Below, one piece after another: positions 1-11,473 of a stretch of 64,000 nt of DNA. The stretch spans positions 62,001-126,000 of the forward strand of contig FWCC01000179.1 of NCBI GenBank assembly GCA_900169235.1, read 5' to 3'. The DNA is from Zarea fungicola (Eukaryota; Ascomycota; Sordariomycetes; Hypocreales; Cordycipitaceae). The notes under the pieces are model-generated. The model made no database searches and was not told the origin of the DNA. It worked only from the letters and a program-made list of their open reading frames with translations. Every line of letters begins with the position of its first letter. Positions within the stretch are counted from its first letter, which is position 1. The translations under genes and the position numbers were made by a program.

Positions 1-34
1 ACAAGCAGTGCCTTTGGAGCCTGTACCAGATGCA

Positions 35-1216
35 ATGGATACTTCTGCCCCCTCACAGTCCAATGTCACAGCCGAACCCTCAAACCCGGCAACCACGGAG
101 GATAAGCAACAACCACCACCACCACTTTCCAAAAACGCCCAAAAGCGTCTCCGCAAGCAGCAAGAATGGGAAGCCGGCCGCAACGACCGCCGCCTCAAGC
201 GCAAGGAGAAGCGCCAAGCCCATAAAGTCCGCGTGCGCACCGAGCGCGCCGCCCTCGTCGCCGCCGGCGCCGACCCCAGCGTCGTCTACAACCGCGTGCC
301 CAAGCCCGCCGCCGTGGTCGTGCCCGTCGCGCTGGTGGTCGACTGCGACTTTGAGCAGTACATGACGGATAAAGAGCGCATCTCGCTCTCGAGCCAGGTC
401 ACGCGGGCGTACTCGGACAACCGCAACGCCGCCTACCAGGCGCACCTGTGGATCGCCGGGTTCCGGGGCCGGCTGAGGGAGCGGTTCGACACGGCGCTGC
501 AGGCGCAGCACCACAAGTGGAAGGCCGCGTCCGTGTTTGAGGGCGGCTTCCTGGAGTGCGCGGTCGAGGCGAGGGCGTTGATGGGCAAGACACACCAGGC
601 GCCAGCAGAAGCAGGCACTGCTCAACAAGACGCCGGGGAAGAAACAGAGCAGCAGCAGCAGCTAATCGGCGCCCTGCAACGCAGTCTGGACAACCCCGTC
701 CCGTGGACGCGTGACCCCCAGGACCCTTTCCCCCTGCCTGACCCGGAGCCGGCCCTGGATCCGGCCTTTCGCGACGTCGTCTACCTCTCCTCCGACTCGC
801 CGTACACCCTCGAGCGCCTGGAGCCGCATACGACCTACGTCATTGGCGGTCTCGTCGATAAGAACCGCGAAAAGGGCCTGTGCTACCGTCGCGCCCGCGA
901 GCTGGGGATCCGCACCGCGCGGCTGCCCATTGGTGAGTTCATGGTGATGCGCAGCCGACAGGTGCTGGCGACCAACCATGTCGTGGATATTATGCTCAAG
1001 TGGCTCGAGTTTGAGGATTGGGGCAAGGCGTTTCTGAGTGTGATTCCGAAGCGCAAGGGCGGGAGGTTGAGGGGCGAGGACGGGGATGATGAAGAGGGTG
1101 GTGACGGTGAGGAGGAAGAGGAAGAGGACGCCGAGGAAGCAGAGGCAGAGGATGAAGATGGCCACCAACGGGGAGATGACGCCGAGGCTGTCAAGGAGGT
1201 TGATGTAGTTGCATAG
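35..1216 (+). CDS. TRM10: tRNA (guanine-N1)-methyltransferase Trm10
   Basis: SPOUT-class, SAM-dependent enzyme that methylates guanine 9 of tRNA. One uninterrupted reading frame. The N terminus is low-complexity, then very basic (NAQKRLRKQQEWEAGRN and following Arg/Lys runs), as usual for fungal Trm10. The catalytic core starts near residue 100 with ALVVDCDFEQYMTDKE and ends with the SAM-site block: VYLSSDSPYTLERL, YVIGGLVDKNREKG, the conserved TARLPIGEFM and NHVVDIMLKW. The tail is a long Glu/Asp-rich stretch. The first in-frame ATG is at 35 (about 393 residues); the frame is open back to the window edge, so an upstream exon cannot be excluded. The gene converges on PRI1 with about 217 bp between stops. 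The family is certain; the start is less so. Confidence 0.9.
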   Translation: MDTSAPSQSNVTAEPSNPATTEDKQQPPPPLSKNAQKRLRKQQEWEAGRNDRRLKRKEKRQAHKVRVRTERAALVAAGADPSVVYNRVPKPAAVVVPVALVVDCDFEQYMTDKERISLSSQVTRAYSDNRNAAYQAHLWIAGFRGRLRERFDTALQAQHHKWKAASVFEGGFLECAVEARALMGKTHQAPAEAGTAQQDAGEETEQQQQLIGALQRSLDNPVPWTRDPQDPFPLPDPEPALDPAFRDVVYLSSDSPYTLERLEPHTTYVIGGLVDKNREKGLCYRRARELGIRTARLPIGEFMVMRSRQVLATNHVVDIMLKWLEFEDWGKAFLSVIPKRKGGRLRGEDGDDEEGGDGEEEEEEDAEEAEAEDEDGHQRGDDAEAVKEVDVVA

Positions 1217-1433
1217 ATTCAAATACCCACCCTGTTCACATGGACGAATCCAGCTGCTCAATTTGTTTAAAGCTCTTTCAAAAAACATAAACGTTGTATC
1301 CCTTACCATTTCCGATACCCAAATATAAATGCCACTATGCCGAATAACCACCGAAAAAACAGAAAAAAACAGACACCAATTATATACAAGCATCATCATA
1401 GTCGTAAAGCCCCCCTGTCTTTGTTTCTGATCT

Positions 1434-3211
1434 TTAAAACTCCATCGACTCCTCTTCGCGCTCCCTCTTGACACGCGCATCACGCTCATCCCGCATAATA
1501 CCAGCCACAAATGTGCGAAAGTATTCTACGTATGGCTTCAAGCTCGTCTTTTCCCAGTCCGCTACCGCCGGCGCAGCTGCAGCATTCTCCGCATCATCGC
1601 CCCCCGCCTCCTCACCACCCTTCCAGGCATCGATTTCCGCCAAAAGCCCTTGCACCGTCGGCACGCCCAGCGGGTCAAACGCTTCCATTGCCTCCTCGCT
1701 ACGCGTATCAATCGGCACGCAGACGCGGCCCGTGCCGGGATGCACGACAAACGGCGACTTGAGCAAATGGTTGAGCTTCTTGCTGACCTCGATATCCAGG
1801 CGCGGGTACGTGTACTCGAGCACAATGTCCTGCTTGGCCTCCATGAGCGCGCGCGCATCCAGGTTCTTTCCCGCGCCGCCCGTCTTGGCGACGGCGTCAA
1901 TGTCAGCCCATTTGGACGCCGACGCGCGGCCGGGCGCGGCATCCCACTTGCGCCGCAGAGAGTCGTTGAGGGTGCGGTCCGGGAGGAGCTGCAGGAGGCG
2001 GTCGGCGCGCTCGTCCGTGGACCAAGGATCCTGGACGGAGAGCACGTCCTCCTGGAAGTGCGTCTTTAAAATTTCCAAGCTTCGGCTGTATTTTTCTTGG
2101 TAGTTAGTAAAAAGTGACCGTTTCCGTGATCCGAGAAGTACATACGCAAGATGAGGATGCAGCGGCCTCTTTACATTCACCTTTTTGCCGCTCTGTGCAC
2201 CACCGCGAATGACCTCTAGATAGCCCGCAATCGCCTTGCGCTTCTGATCGTCCATGCTCCGCGCCTTCTTGTCGCACACCCACGCGTGCGCACCTCGACG
2301 GCCCGAGTACACCCACATGATGTGCTTGAAGCCGAAGTCGTCTCGGAGCGCCACGTCAATGACTTTGATTGCCATGGTCATAAAGGTCCAGCACTTGTTG
2401 CAGATGTTTGCTTTATCGCAGCACGTGCGAATGTCGTCATAATCCGTCAAATCGATATCAAAGCACAGCTCCTTGGAGAGCGGCTTGAAGGCAGAGGAGG
2501 AGCGCAGCGTCTTGCGGTCACGCGGATTGGTGGTGTAGACGGGGCCGATTTCGAAACGAGAGGGCATGAGACGCAAGACATCTTTACGGAGTCTGGTAGC
2601 ATGTGTTAGCAGCCAAATCTTTGGAAGCCCCAGTTTTGTGTTTGTGCTAGGTGACTGACAAATCTGCCGTGGCAAAGGACTGGTAACGCAGATACGCGTC
2701 GTTTTGCAGTGTAAAGGCAAACTCTCTGTTGCCAAAGTCGTTGGTCGGCGTCGGGCTGTGATTGAGCCACTGGAAGAGCTGGCGCCATGGAAACAGACGC
2801 TGGTAGAAACTGCGCATGACTTCGGGGTCAGAGGCTCTAAGAGCACTCAGATCTCTGTAATTGTGTAATAATCAGTCTTCCATCTCCTCTTCTTAATTCG
2901 GGCATATATGATGCCCTCTTGCCGCATATCTCTTACGTTGGCGAAGCTGGGCCCTGCTGAGAGCTGGGCTCGGGCTTGACAGGCGCCGAGGACGGAAACT
3001 CGTCGTCGTCCGAGTCGTCATTGTCAAAGAGCTCCTCGAGCTTGACGTCTGATTTCTTGACAGCTGCGGCATTCGCGGCTGCGTGGCTGGCGTCGAGCAT
3101 GTCGACGTCGTCTTCGTCGTCGCCGCGGGGGATGCTGCTGGTGATACCGCCATCATCCACAGGCTCGTCCTTGACGGCTGCCGGTGAGGAGCCTCCTTCT
3201 GCGTGTGGCAT
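1434..3211 (-). CDS. PRI1: DNA primase small (catalytic) subunit
   Basis: Catalytic p48/p49 subunit of the DNA polymerase alpha-primase complex, which makes RNA primers at replication origins and on Okazaki fragments. Predicted exons on the minus strand: 3211-2937, 2854-2660, 2592-2146, 2085-1434 (about 522 residues). The third intron is textbook (GTATGT, TACTAAC branch, TACAG); the second uses GTCAGT. Exon 1 is an acidic extension of about 90 residues. Exon 2 carries FPWRQLFQWLNH and NREFAFTLQNDAYLRYQ, typical of the family N terminus. Exon 3 holds the metal-binding aspartates in FDIDLTDYDD, the zinc-type cysteines CCDKANICNKC, and WVYSGRRGAHAWVCD. The acidic N-terminal extension is longer than in yeast or human primase. 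The fold and active site are complete, so it is very likely functional. Confidence 0.93.
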
Positions 3212-4314
3212 GATGTGTATAATATCTGGCTTTTTTTTCCTGGAGAATTTCCTCTTTGTTGGTCGTGGTCAAATTATTCGTCGTCCTTCGTTACACTAAA
3301 AAGGTTCAAGCTGGTTGCTCGTTGGTGTCGGACGCGTCTGGTTGACGTGACGCGTACAGTGGCACAGTAATGGGACCACTTTTCGAGTTTGGGTGAGACA
3401 GGCTTCGGATTGAGAAGCCAGTGTTCTAGACGCAGTCTCTGCACCTGGGTTAAATTACGATTGAAAAAAGGGAAAAATAAAAGTATAAAAATTAAATTAA
3501 ATTAAAAAAAAAACGATGCCATTTCACCCCAGAAATAGATTTTCTTCGTCTGTCCACCTGGAGCTTTATCCTGGAAGAGCGGCATCAGTATTAACGTGTA
3601 TCAAGTCGTCACATGCAAGTAGTAGATGCGTCTTTTCGTATCCGGTCCAATACATGGTATTTGTCAGCCTTCCAATAGCGAAATGACTGTAATGTAGAAA
3701 TATGGAACGAAAAACGCTGCAGACTTTCGCTTCACTCGCCTTGGGTATCTCATGGACGCATCCAGGCTCAAACCGGGTATGCGTCTACCCGCCGTATTGT
3801 TACACAACACTAACAAACAATTTTTTGTCCTTGGCTCTCCCAATGTCGTCGCCCAATATAATCCAGAATTTTCAAGTCAATACAAAGGAGAAAAAAAAAC
3901 GCCCCCAAGGACTATGCGCCTGCTGCAAACCCGACACACTCAGTGGACCCAACATCAGTCCGACGCCAATTCGTCTCTTGCTCTCTCAATTGAGACAAAG
4001 ATGTGAAAAAAAAAACACCAATCCAGGGAACCATTTGATGCTTGTACATTCAGATGCATGTCAACCGTATCACGTCACCCAAGCTCCGAACTCCGAACCC
4101 CACTCATGAAATCGGCGGTCCAGACCACAATCGACCGCGGACACAATGGGCAAGATAGCCGAGTAACGTCCGGCTATAAAGACAAGGTCATCCGCACATA
4201 CCAACGCCTTTTTTTTTGGTGTGTTTCATGTGCTCCCTAACCAGCCGTTGTCTCCCCGGCGCATAGGATCGTCTCTTTTGAGCAAAGAAGTACGCCGTCT
4301 TCTCGAGACCAGCC
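3212..4314. other. Intergenic region PRI1-SKN7
   Basis: Upstream region of PRI1 and downstream region of SKN7. It holds an A/T-rich stretch near 3475-3515 with repeated ATTAA units and scattered A runs. Short open frames at 3702-4109 have no recognisable family or splice support. I see no RNA gene. Confidence 0.5.
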
Positions 4315-6470
4315 TCATTGTGCAAAGTTACCTTGCGGAGGATTTAAGCGTTGACGCTTTTCAGGCGGACTTTCATGCTCAGCTCCCATTCTCCCCGATG
4401 AGCCATCCATTCCTGGGCCATACGGTGGTGGCCGGTTTCCTGCGCCCATGGGATATCCTGGCGCGGCATTAACCATGCCAAAGCTATGGTCCACGTCGTT
4501 TGGTAAACCGTTTGGGGGCAACCCGTTTGGCGCCATGCCATTGTTCTGTGACATACTGTTGTTTGGAGGCATGCTGTTGTTTGGCCAGTTGTTTGCCGAG
4601 CCTGCGGTTTGCTGCTCAAGCTTCACTGGAGTTGAGCCGTCAATGTATGTAATTGCAGGCATAATAAAGGCACCACTCCCATCAGCAGGTGGTGGATTCT
4701 TTAACAGGTGGGACAGATGAGTTTTAATAGACTTGAGCATTCCTTCTTTCGTGAAGGGCTTTGCAAGAACCCCATTCATGCCTACAAAACATTAGCCGAA
4801 ACTCGAAATAGCGAAGCCAAGGGCGACACTCACCATGCTCGAAGTAACCGTTTACTTCATCCGGTCGAATGTTTGACGTCATGGCGATAATCGGCGTGGA
4901 AGGGCATTGCTGCCGGATATACATGGTGGCAGAGACGCCATCAAGTTTAGGCATAATGATATCCATAAAGATCAGGTCAAAGTGATCTCGCCCCATGGCA
5001 CTCATTCGATTATAGGCTTCAGCACCGTCAGGCTAGACAAAAGAACGTTAATATGGTTGCGAAATGCAGAATTATTCTGAAACCTACAGCATGCTCGACG
5101 TCACAGCCCATAGATTTCAAAAACTTAATTCCAATCTTGGCGCAAGTCGCATCGTCCTCAACAAGAAATACATGTGGCTTCTTAATTCCCCAGATGGCGG
5201 GCGCTTCTCCACCGGGTGGATTTGCGACAGCTCCCATGATGGGAGTAGGGCCGCCCGATGTTGGCGTATGTTGTTGCTGTGCATGGTGGTGAGATTCGGA
5301 AATGGCATTGGCGCTGGCGGGGTCGCCGGGCATGGCATATGGCAGTTTCTGTATGTGGTCGGAAGCAAAGGGATCGATACCAACGGTTTGGCCCACAGGG
5401 TAGACTGGATATCGGTTGAGGTCGGTGATGGGGTCATGTAATAGTGGCATCGTGACTGGGGTGACCATTGTACTGCTGGGGTCGGTGATGGGGTTGTACA
5501 CGTCATGGAGGCGCTCGAGTTCACGATCAGCCGTGGTATCGGGAGGGACGCTGGCCAAAAGCTCGCGAGCTCTGCGCAATTCGGGGGCAGACTCGTCGAC
5601 TTCGGACTGCCCCACGGCTCCATTGGAAGCCATCGGCCGGTTCATTATGTTTGGACGGATGGGAAGAATGGCCAGGAAATTGAGCATTTCATGTTGGGCA
5701 GCCTTTTGTGCGTTGAGCATTTTTTGCATGGTCATGACTTCGTTGACAAGTAGACGGTTGGTGTGAGAGGCGTCAGCAAAGAGTTCCTGCAGTTGCTGGA
5801 CCTGCTGCTGGGTAGCAGTGAGCTGCTCGGAGATGACGCTGATATGCTGGCTTGTGGTGAAGTCCTCGGGCGGTTGTGCCTTTCGGGGCGCTGGCGCTTT
5901 GCGGCGGATATTGTCAAGGTCGTCCTTGCTGTCTACCCGGAAGTAGGGGTGCTTGAATTCGAGAACCTGCAAGACTGGTTAGACTGCAAACAGGTGAAGC
6001 GGCCAAGCCCAACATACATTGCCATTGGGCGTAGTGCCATCCGCATCGGCGGATGGTTTGACTTTGTGAAAATCGTATTTGTTTAATTGGCGAATAAAGC
6101 TCGACATGTTGCTGTGCTTGAAGTGTTTGGGGAGAATCGATCTGGTGAATTTTTCGCCCTATACAGATGTCAACATGGACGTCGCTCATTTGGGCTGATA
6201 GATGCGTACCTCTACCACAACAAACGTATCTCCTTCTTTTCCCCATCGTGCGACGTCTTGGTGCGAAGGGTCTTCGAGCATCCTAAGGTGTATTAGTATT
6301 GGGTTGAGATGGCGTGTGGAACGTGTCATACTTAAACAACTTGCGAACCTGAAGCCGAAATACATTAGCCACTATCATCCACGTGCGATCCGAGTGCAGG
6401 ATCAACAACTTACAAACTCGCTCGCATTATTCCCAGACCCTTGGGGCGGTCCGATTTCTGTGCCAGACAT
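4315..6470 (-). CDS. SKN7: Skn7/Prr1-type response regulator transcription factor
   Basis: Nuclear response regulator at the end of the fungal histidine-kinase phosphorelay, involved in oxidative and osmotic stress and cell-wall responses. Predicted exons on the minus strand: 6470-6414, 6348-6332 (17 nt), 6282-6210, 6158-6018, 5966-5088, 5032-4834, 4781-4315; the sum is 1833 nt, 610 residues. Domains in order: HSF-type DNA-binding domain (about residues 15-120: [39 protein letters not shown]), a coiled coil rich in Gln/Leu (about 145-200), a Pro/Ser/Gln linker, then a receiver domain (about 390-510). The receiver shows the acidic pair in [11 protein letters not shown], the phospho-acceptor Asp in [13 protein letters not shown], the conserved Thr region IIAMTSN and the Lys in [11 protein letters not shown]. 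The tail is Asn/Pro/Gly-rich. All key residues are present. The start is the only ATG directly upstream of the DNA-binding domain. Confidence 0.94.
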
Positions 6471-8450
6471 GATGCGTGGGGATGCCGCGTTGCGCGGAGG
6501 CGAGGTAGCAGCAAAGGCGCCTGGCCAGAGAGGAGGTGGGCCAGCGGCCCTTGGAGTAAGTAGGATCAAGAGGCCGATGCCACAGAGGTTGGATGACGGA
6601 TCCAAATAGGGCGTTCTGTGCCGTATGTGCAAATGATGTCGCGGGTGGTCGAGTAACTAGAGGTAATGCGAGGGAGCGCGCAAACAGAGTGGTTGATGTT
6701 GAGGGCGTAGCCAAGGCAATGGGATTCTGAGGCTAGAGACCGGGCAGACCGAGCGGAGCAGATGAGGGACGGAAGCGAATAAGCGAGTGTTGAAAAAGCG
6801 ACCGAGAGATTGGAGCCGGCGTGCAGTGACGGAACAAAAAAAGTAGACAGCGAAGAGATGTTTTCGAGAGAGACAATTGGGGGCCAAAGAATATAACAGT
6901 GGTGTGATTTCTTTTTTTTTTTTTTTTNNTTTTTTTTTTTTTTTTTTTGCTGAGGCGTAGCAAAAAAAAAATATGACAGGCGCCCCGGATAGAAGCGGGC
7001 GGCGAGGGAGAGAGCTTTCACTCTCAGCCAAGGCGACCGTGGCGGGCGGCGCAAAGCTTGATTGGCAGGGGGGAGCGCAGTCTGAAAGACAAAAAGACAA
7101 GAGCCAAAATCAAAACAGGCGCACTAAAAATATCTGTACGGAACAAGGTTTCAAATCCGGAGAGGAATGGTCTACCGGGAGGGATGCGAGCCGGAAGGAG
7201 GGCAGAGATGGGGAGGGGAGAGAGAAGAAGGACGATGTCGAGATTACTCCATATTGCTATGTCGAATAAACGTGGTGTCTCTGGAGGATTTTGGCGGCGG
7301 AACGAAGGAGGATGGATCAGCAAGTCGGCCCAGAGTTGCCCAGTTTGTACGAAGAGGAGATGGAGGAGGAGGAGGAGAGGAGCCCGCAGACGGATCCACG
7401 GGTTTGCATCCACTGTACCCGGTACTTGGTCGGCCGCCGTGCCGTCTGGTTCTGGACATGTACCTCTACTCGGGGAAGGTCGATGAGGGTCTCCAGCCTC
7501 TGCCTACAGTCTTAGGTGCTTCTGGTAACTGAGTACCAATATTTCTTCACAGTGCTTGAGCAACAGCAAACAGTGCAGTTCCAGTACATTTGCCGCACAG
7601 TTAGAGTGCACTTCCCGTACTGCCTACAGTGCTAATTGCCGACCGCAGTGACAGTGACTTGCGGGCGCCCAGGCATTCACATACCAAAGCCGCCGCTCCT
7701 TGGTCGCCTTTCCTGGTGCATCCCATCCTGACAACTGCCAACTGCCAAGCAATAAATGCCCAGGCTCTATTGTCCTCGCCCAACTTCGCCAGGCTATCAT
7801 CCTTCACTGATCAGCGCGCCCCATCCGTCGTAAACGGCGCTATTTGTCGTGAGCATCCTTGCCTATCCTCTGGTTGGCCGCACAAGGACCCTCCTCTGCA
7901 GCCGTCGATGCACCCAGCTCCACTCGGCGTGGCTACTAGCCTTTGGCGTACCACCCTAGGCCGTCACCAAAGCCCAGCTTGACCTGAATGGAGAAAGCCC
8001 AAGCTTCTGAAAAGGCCAAAATCATAAGAGTAATTTTATTAATATTTACCAATTGCAATAATAATACCATTGTCTTATTTTTTGCGCGCTTACCCGGCCC
8101 CGTCTGCATCTGTGCACTCTCCAGTATCCCTTACTTGGCCGTACCTATGCAACCTAGGTACCTACGCAATGTCACCCATTCACGCCCCGGCCAGCCTGGA
8201 TTATATTGGTACAGTTGACGAATATCATCAAGTCAATTGGTTTTTAATTGTCAAAATGATGCTTATTTGTCCCAAACTTCATTCGACACTCTATTTATAT
8301 GTCCACAGTCCAAATCTACCATGATACAATATAATCCCCTTTCTCAAGGGTCCAGCTCCCAAAAACGCCATGAAGCAGGTTTATGCTGCTATATACCATA
8401 CTATGCCTTTTTGAATATCACACACCTGTCCTCATCTCCTTTTCCCACAA
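6471..8450. other. Long 5' flank of SKN7 and 3' flank of RPA49
   Basis: About 2 kb without a convincing gene. The part next to SKN7 is purine-rich on the plus strand, so pyrimidine-rich in the SKN7 sense direction, as in a long leader or promoter. It contains an unresolved poly-T run with two N. Between 7500 and 7640 the 10-mer TGCCTACAGT occurs twice. Open frames near 7058-7532 and 7629-7982 look compositional. Confidence 0.45.
6910..6948. repeat. Poly-T run broken by NN
   Basis: About 38 T on the plus strand with two undetermined bases at 6928-6929. The true length is unknown. It lies in the non-coding flank of SKN7. Confidence 0.9.
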
Positions 8451-9912
8451 TCATCTCCTCTTTGGCGCAAGGTACCTCTGCTTGGGGAACTCCAGCGGCA
8501 GCATCAACCGCGCAATCGACGTCACAATGCCCTCGGCCTTCTTCGACACGGGCTTGACCCGCGCGCCAATCTCCCGGAAGTACTGGTTCATCGTCTTGTC
8601 ATCCAGTCGCAGGTCGCTTCGCAAATCCTGCGTGTCCACCTCAAAATTGTCCGCGATGCAGGCAAACACGCACAAATGTGTAACGAGCAGGTCAATGTGA
8701 AACTTGCGCATCTCGCCCGCCTCGGAGAACTTGCGTCGAATATTCTCAATCACTGCCTCAGGCGCAGGCGCCAGCAACTCGCGCAGCTTGTCCCGCGGCG
8801 GCACCATCCGCGAGCCCTTTTGCCGGCCGGGCTTGGTGATGAGATAAAAGGTAATCACAAACGAAAGGTAGCGCAGCACACGCAGGCGCTGCTCTGCGCT
8901 GCTGTTGCTCGCAATCGCGTTGACGCGGCTGGCCACGTACCGCGACGCTGACTGCACGCCCTCCTTGTTGCGCACCTTTTCCTGCCACTCGCGGATGGGC
9001 ACCATGTTGAGGATGTCGGCGCCAATCACCGTCTCGGGATCGTAGGCGTCCTGGATCTCGTCTGCGTCCGTGTTGACGGGTGGCAGCGGCTTGGCCTCGT
9101 CGACAACGGCCTGCAGCTCCTCGCGCGTCGCCATGCCCGAGGCAACCTGGCCCACCGAGTGCAGCATGGCGCGTGAGGCATCGTCCAGCTCCGTCGGCTT
9201 GTCGCCTGGCTTCTTCACTGGTGAAATGGCGTTGAGCACGCGCTCGTTGATGACCTTTCTGGCCTTTTTCGTTCCGAATGTCTGGCCAAGATCCGTCTTG
9301 AGTTCCATCATGCTCTGTAGTTTTCTCCATTAGATAAAATCTGTTCAATGCACCCTGCTCCTCACGTTTGCGGCTTCTTACATGTTTAGTGTCCTTTTCT
9401 TCCATCGCCGCCGCCGCAGCCTGCTTCGCCCGCACCGTGCCGCGTACTACCATCTTCTTGGCCTGCACTACCTCCATTTTTCCAGTCTTTGGATCGTATA
9501 TGCCGATGAAGTGATTCAGCAGAGGTTTTGAGCCTGTGCCGGGTTCATCTTCACGGGCTGTGTAGTTGACGCTATGATGCGTTGTCGAGTGCAGCATCAA
9601 CTTCTTATCGACGGCTGTCTTGCTCTGCTTGGTCTTGGCTCGGGTCTCGCTTTTCGATACGTAGGGATGGAAAACCATGTCATCCCCGAGTTCGACTCCA
9701 GGAGTCAATGCTGCGCTTTGTTAGATTACTCTCCAAATTTTGCCAGCTGCTTTCGCGGTGCACTTCATACCAATCACGGGCGGCAGAGTTTTGGGCTGTA
9801 TTAATTTCGACACGGTTATGGTCGCTGGAGGGCCAGCAATGGCAACCTTTTTTGTTGGCTTGGCAGCCGAATCGGCCACCCTCTTGCGTTTCTTGCTGCC
9901 TTCTTCAGCCAT
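8451..9912 (-). CDS. RPA49: RNA polymerase I subunit A49
   Basis: Pol I-specific subunit which, with A34.5, helps initiation and elongation on rDNA. Predicted exons on the minus strand: 9912-9771, 9710-9382, 9314-8451, giving 444 residues. The N-terminal part (GPPATITVSKLIQPK, then PPVIA and TPGVELGDDMVFHPY after splicing) is the dimerisation half; LLNHFIGIYDPKTGKMEVVQA is a family hallmark. After a linker, the C-terminal tandem winged-helix region starts near MMELKTDLGQTFGTKKARKVI and runs to the basic end. Phases agree at both junctions and no domain is missing. The start ATG lies about 20 codons ahead of the conserved block and follows an in-frame upstream sequence with no family resemblance. 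Confidence 0.92.
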
Positions 9913-10699
9913 TCTGAATTGGTCGTCTGGACGAGTGTGAAGCTGCGGCTTGGATACTTTGATGCTGGCCTCCCGAATTTTTTTTTCTGGGTCTGCCAAC
10001 CAGAGGTGTTGCAGAAAACCCGGGCGCCTGCCGGGCGGTGAAATGCGGGAACGTCTGACCCCACCAGCGCTGTACCCCACTGAAGCAAAGCTGCGAGACA
10101 GGGTCTTGTTAATGCAGGGAAATAGGTAGTAACAAAGGGCAAAATTAATTAATGGACTACGACGTAAATAATTGTTCAAGGGCAGCAATTCCAAGGCTGT
10201 ACTCTGTAGGCAGAAACCAAATCAACCAGAGCAATGCTTCCATATTTGACCAAAAATCACAGTGCTGCGAACACACTCCATCCATCTGATCGAAGCCGGC
10301 GCTGATGGACAAATGAGGTCATACGATTACGGGTCACCAGAGCTTAGCATTGTGGGCAGAGAAATTTGGTAGAGCAAATCTGTTTTTTATTTGTCGAGCG
10401 ACGCGGTGCGTTCAAAGCGTGCATTCTTGTGGCAGCTTGCTCATTGGGGATCTCAAAAAACGCCGACTGATACCCGACCGTTATTTTGGCCATTACCCAT
10501 CCGTCGTACCACTAGGCGAAACGCCGAGGCTACTTGAAACGCATCACCCCATTCCCCATCTCGAACCCTCATAAAGACTTCTCGCGGAGATTCTTGGTCG
10601 TGGCGTAAACAATTCCTTAAACCGTCGTAACTTGTTGCCCAGGGGAGCGTATCGTAAACTCATGAAAGATGTGTCAAGTCAGGTAGAGGTGCGAGACGT
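9913..10699. other. Flank between RPA49 and RPL41
   Basis: Promoter side of RPA49 and 3' side of RPL41. Short frames at 9721-10194 (minus) and 10350-10574 (plus) continue past RPA49 or lack any recognisable family. Nothing else is visible. Confidence 0.45.
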
Positions 10700-10835
10700 T
10701 TATTTCCTTGTCAAAATGTTAGTAAGAAGCTCAAATTCGGTAATCAAGCATGTTGGCAACTCACGATCTAGCCCTCATCTTTCTTCTCTTGCGCTTAAGG
10801 CGCCTGACGCGCTTCTTTCTCCATTTGGCTCTCAT
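10700..10835 (-). CDS. RPL41: 60S ribosomal protein eL41
   Basis: Twenty-five-residue, almost purely Arg/Lys helix of the large ribosomal subunit. ATG at 10835-10833 begins MRAKWRKKRVRRLKR and the frame runs to RARS at 10765. A GTGAGT donor (10764) then opens an intron with a CTTACTAACA branch and a CAAG acceptor at 10707. The terminal exon 10706-10700 supplies the last base of Ser, one Lys codon and TAA. The result is 25 residues ending RARSK, the universal eL41 length and end. It is too short for ordinary gene finding. The region just upstream carries its own probable leader intron. Confidence 0.93.
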
Positions 10836-10840
10836 CTTGG

Positions 10841-10978
10841 CTGCAAGCTGTTAGTGATTGAACATTCCCGGCTTAGGCGCAAAGCAGCAAGGTGTTTTTG
10901 CATAGACAGCCATAGTCAATTGGCTATCCAATACAAAGCTTCCTCCCTGCCCGCAGCCTCGAAATCGATCGCACTCAC
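10841..10978 (-). other. Probable 5' leader intron of RPL41
   Basis: On the minus strand, GTGAGT at 10978 and CACTAAC followed by TTGCAG at 10841 delimit a 138-nt candidate intron ending five bases before the RPL41 start codon. Leader introns are common in fungal ribosomal protein genes. This is an inference from splice signals. Confidence 0.6.
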
Positions 10979-11473
10979 TTCGTCCTGGATGAGAATCGTT
11001 GTTGGATAAGGAACAACTCAGAAGGAGGGGGGGGCGAAATGCAAACGATTAAGCTACTTCTAGTAGGGCACGAAACCCCCAAGCGTCACGTGTGGACATT
11101 CGGCTGTTTTGGGTTACCTTGGCCAACGCTCATTGGCTACTCGGCCGGTCAATGATGCAGACTGTGGCTCCACCCACACAAACGCTATCGCCACAAACTG
11201 CTAGAACCAGCCGGAGAGCTGGCGAAGCTTTGTGAGATGGCGGAACTGCGTAGCAACTGGCAACAGCCGGCAACAGCTGGCAGCCGGCTGGCAAACGGCT
11301 GTCTGCGTTTGCCTACAACGATGTTTGTGCTGTAGCTTCAAATAATACCAAACTCAAGGTTTTTAATTCAATTGCCTCTATTTCAATGTGATTTATGTAG
11401 CATCTTGAATGCGAATACAAAACCTCTCCCGCATCGACGACTTACACGGCTGCAATCCTGCACCGGAGACAAG
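10979..11473. promoter_or_regulatory. Divergent promoter region RPL41 / FHA kinase
   Basis: About 500 bp shared by two divergent genes. It contains a run of G near 11020 and, at 11200-11310, a cluster of short repeats built on GCCGGC, CAGCTGG and GGCAAC that could fold. No specific factor site is claimed. Confidence 0.4.
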
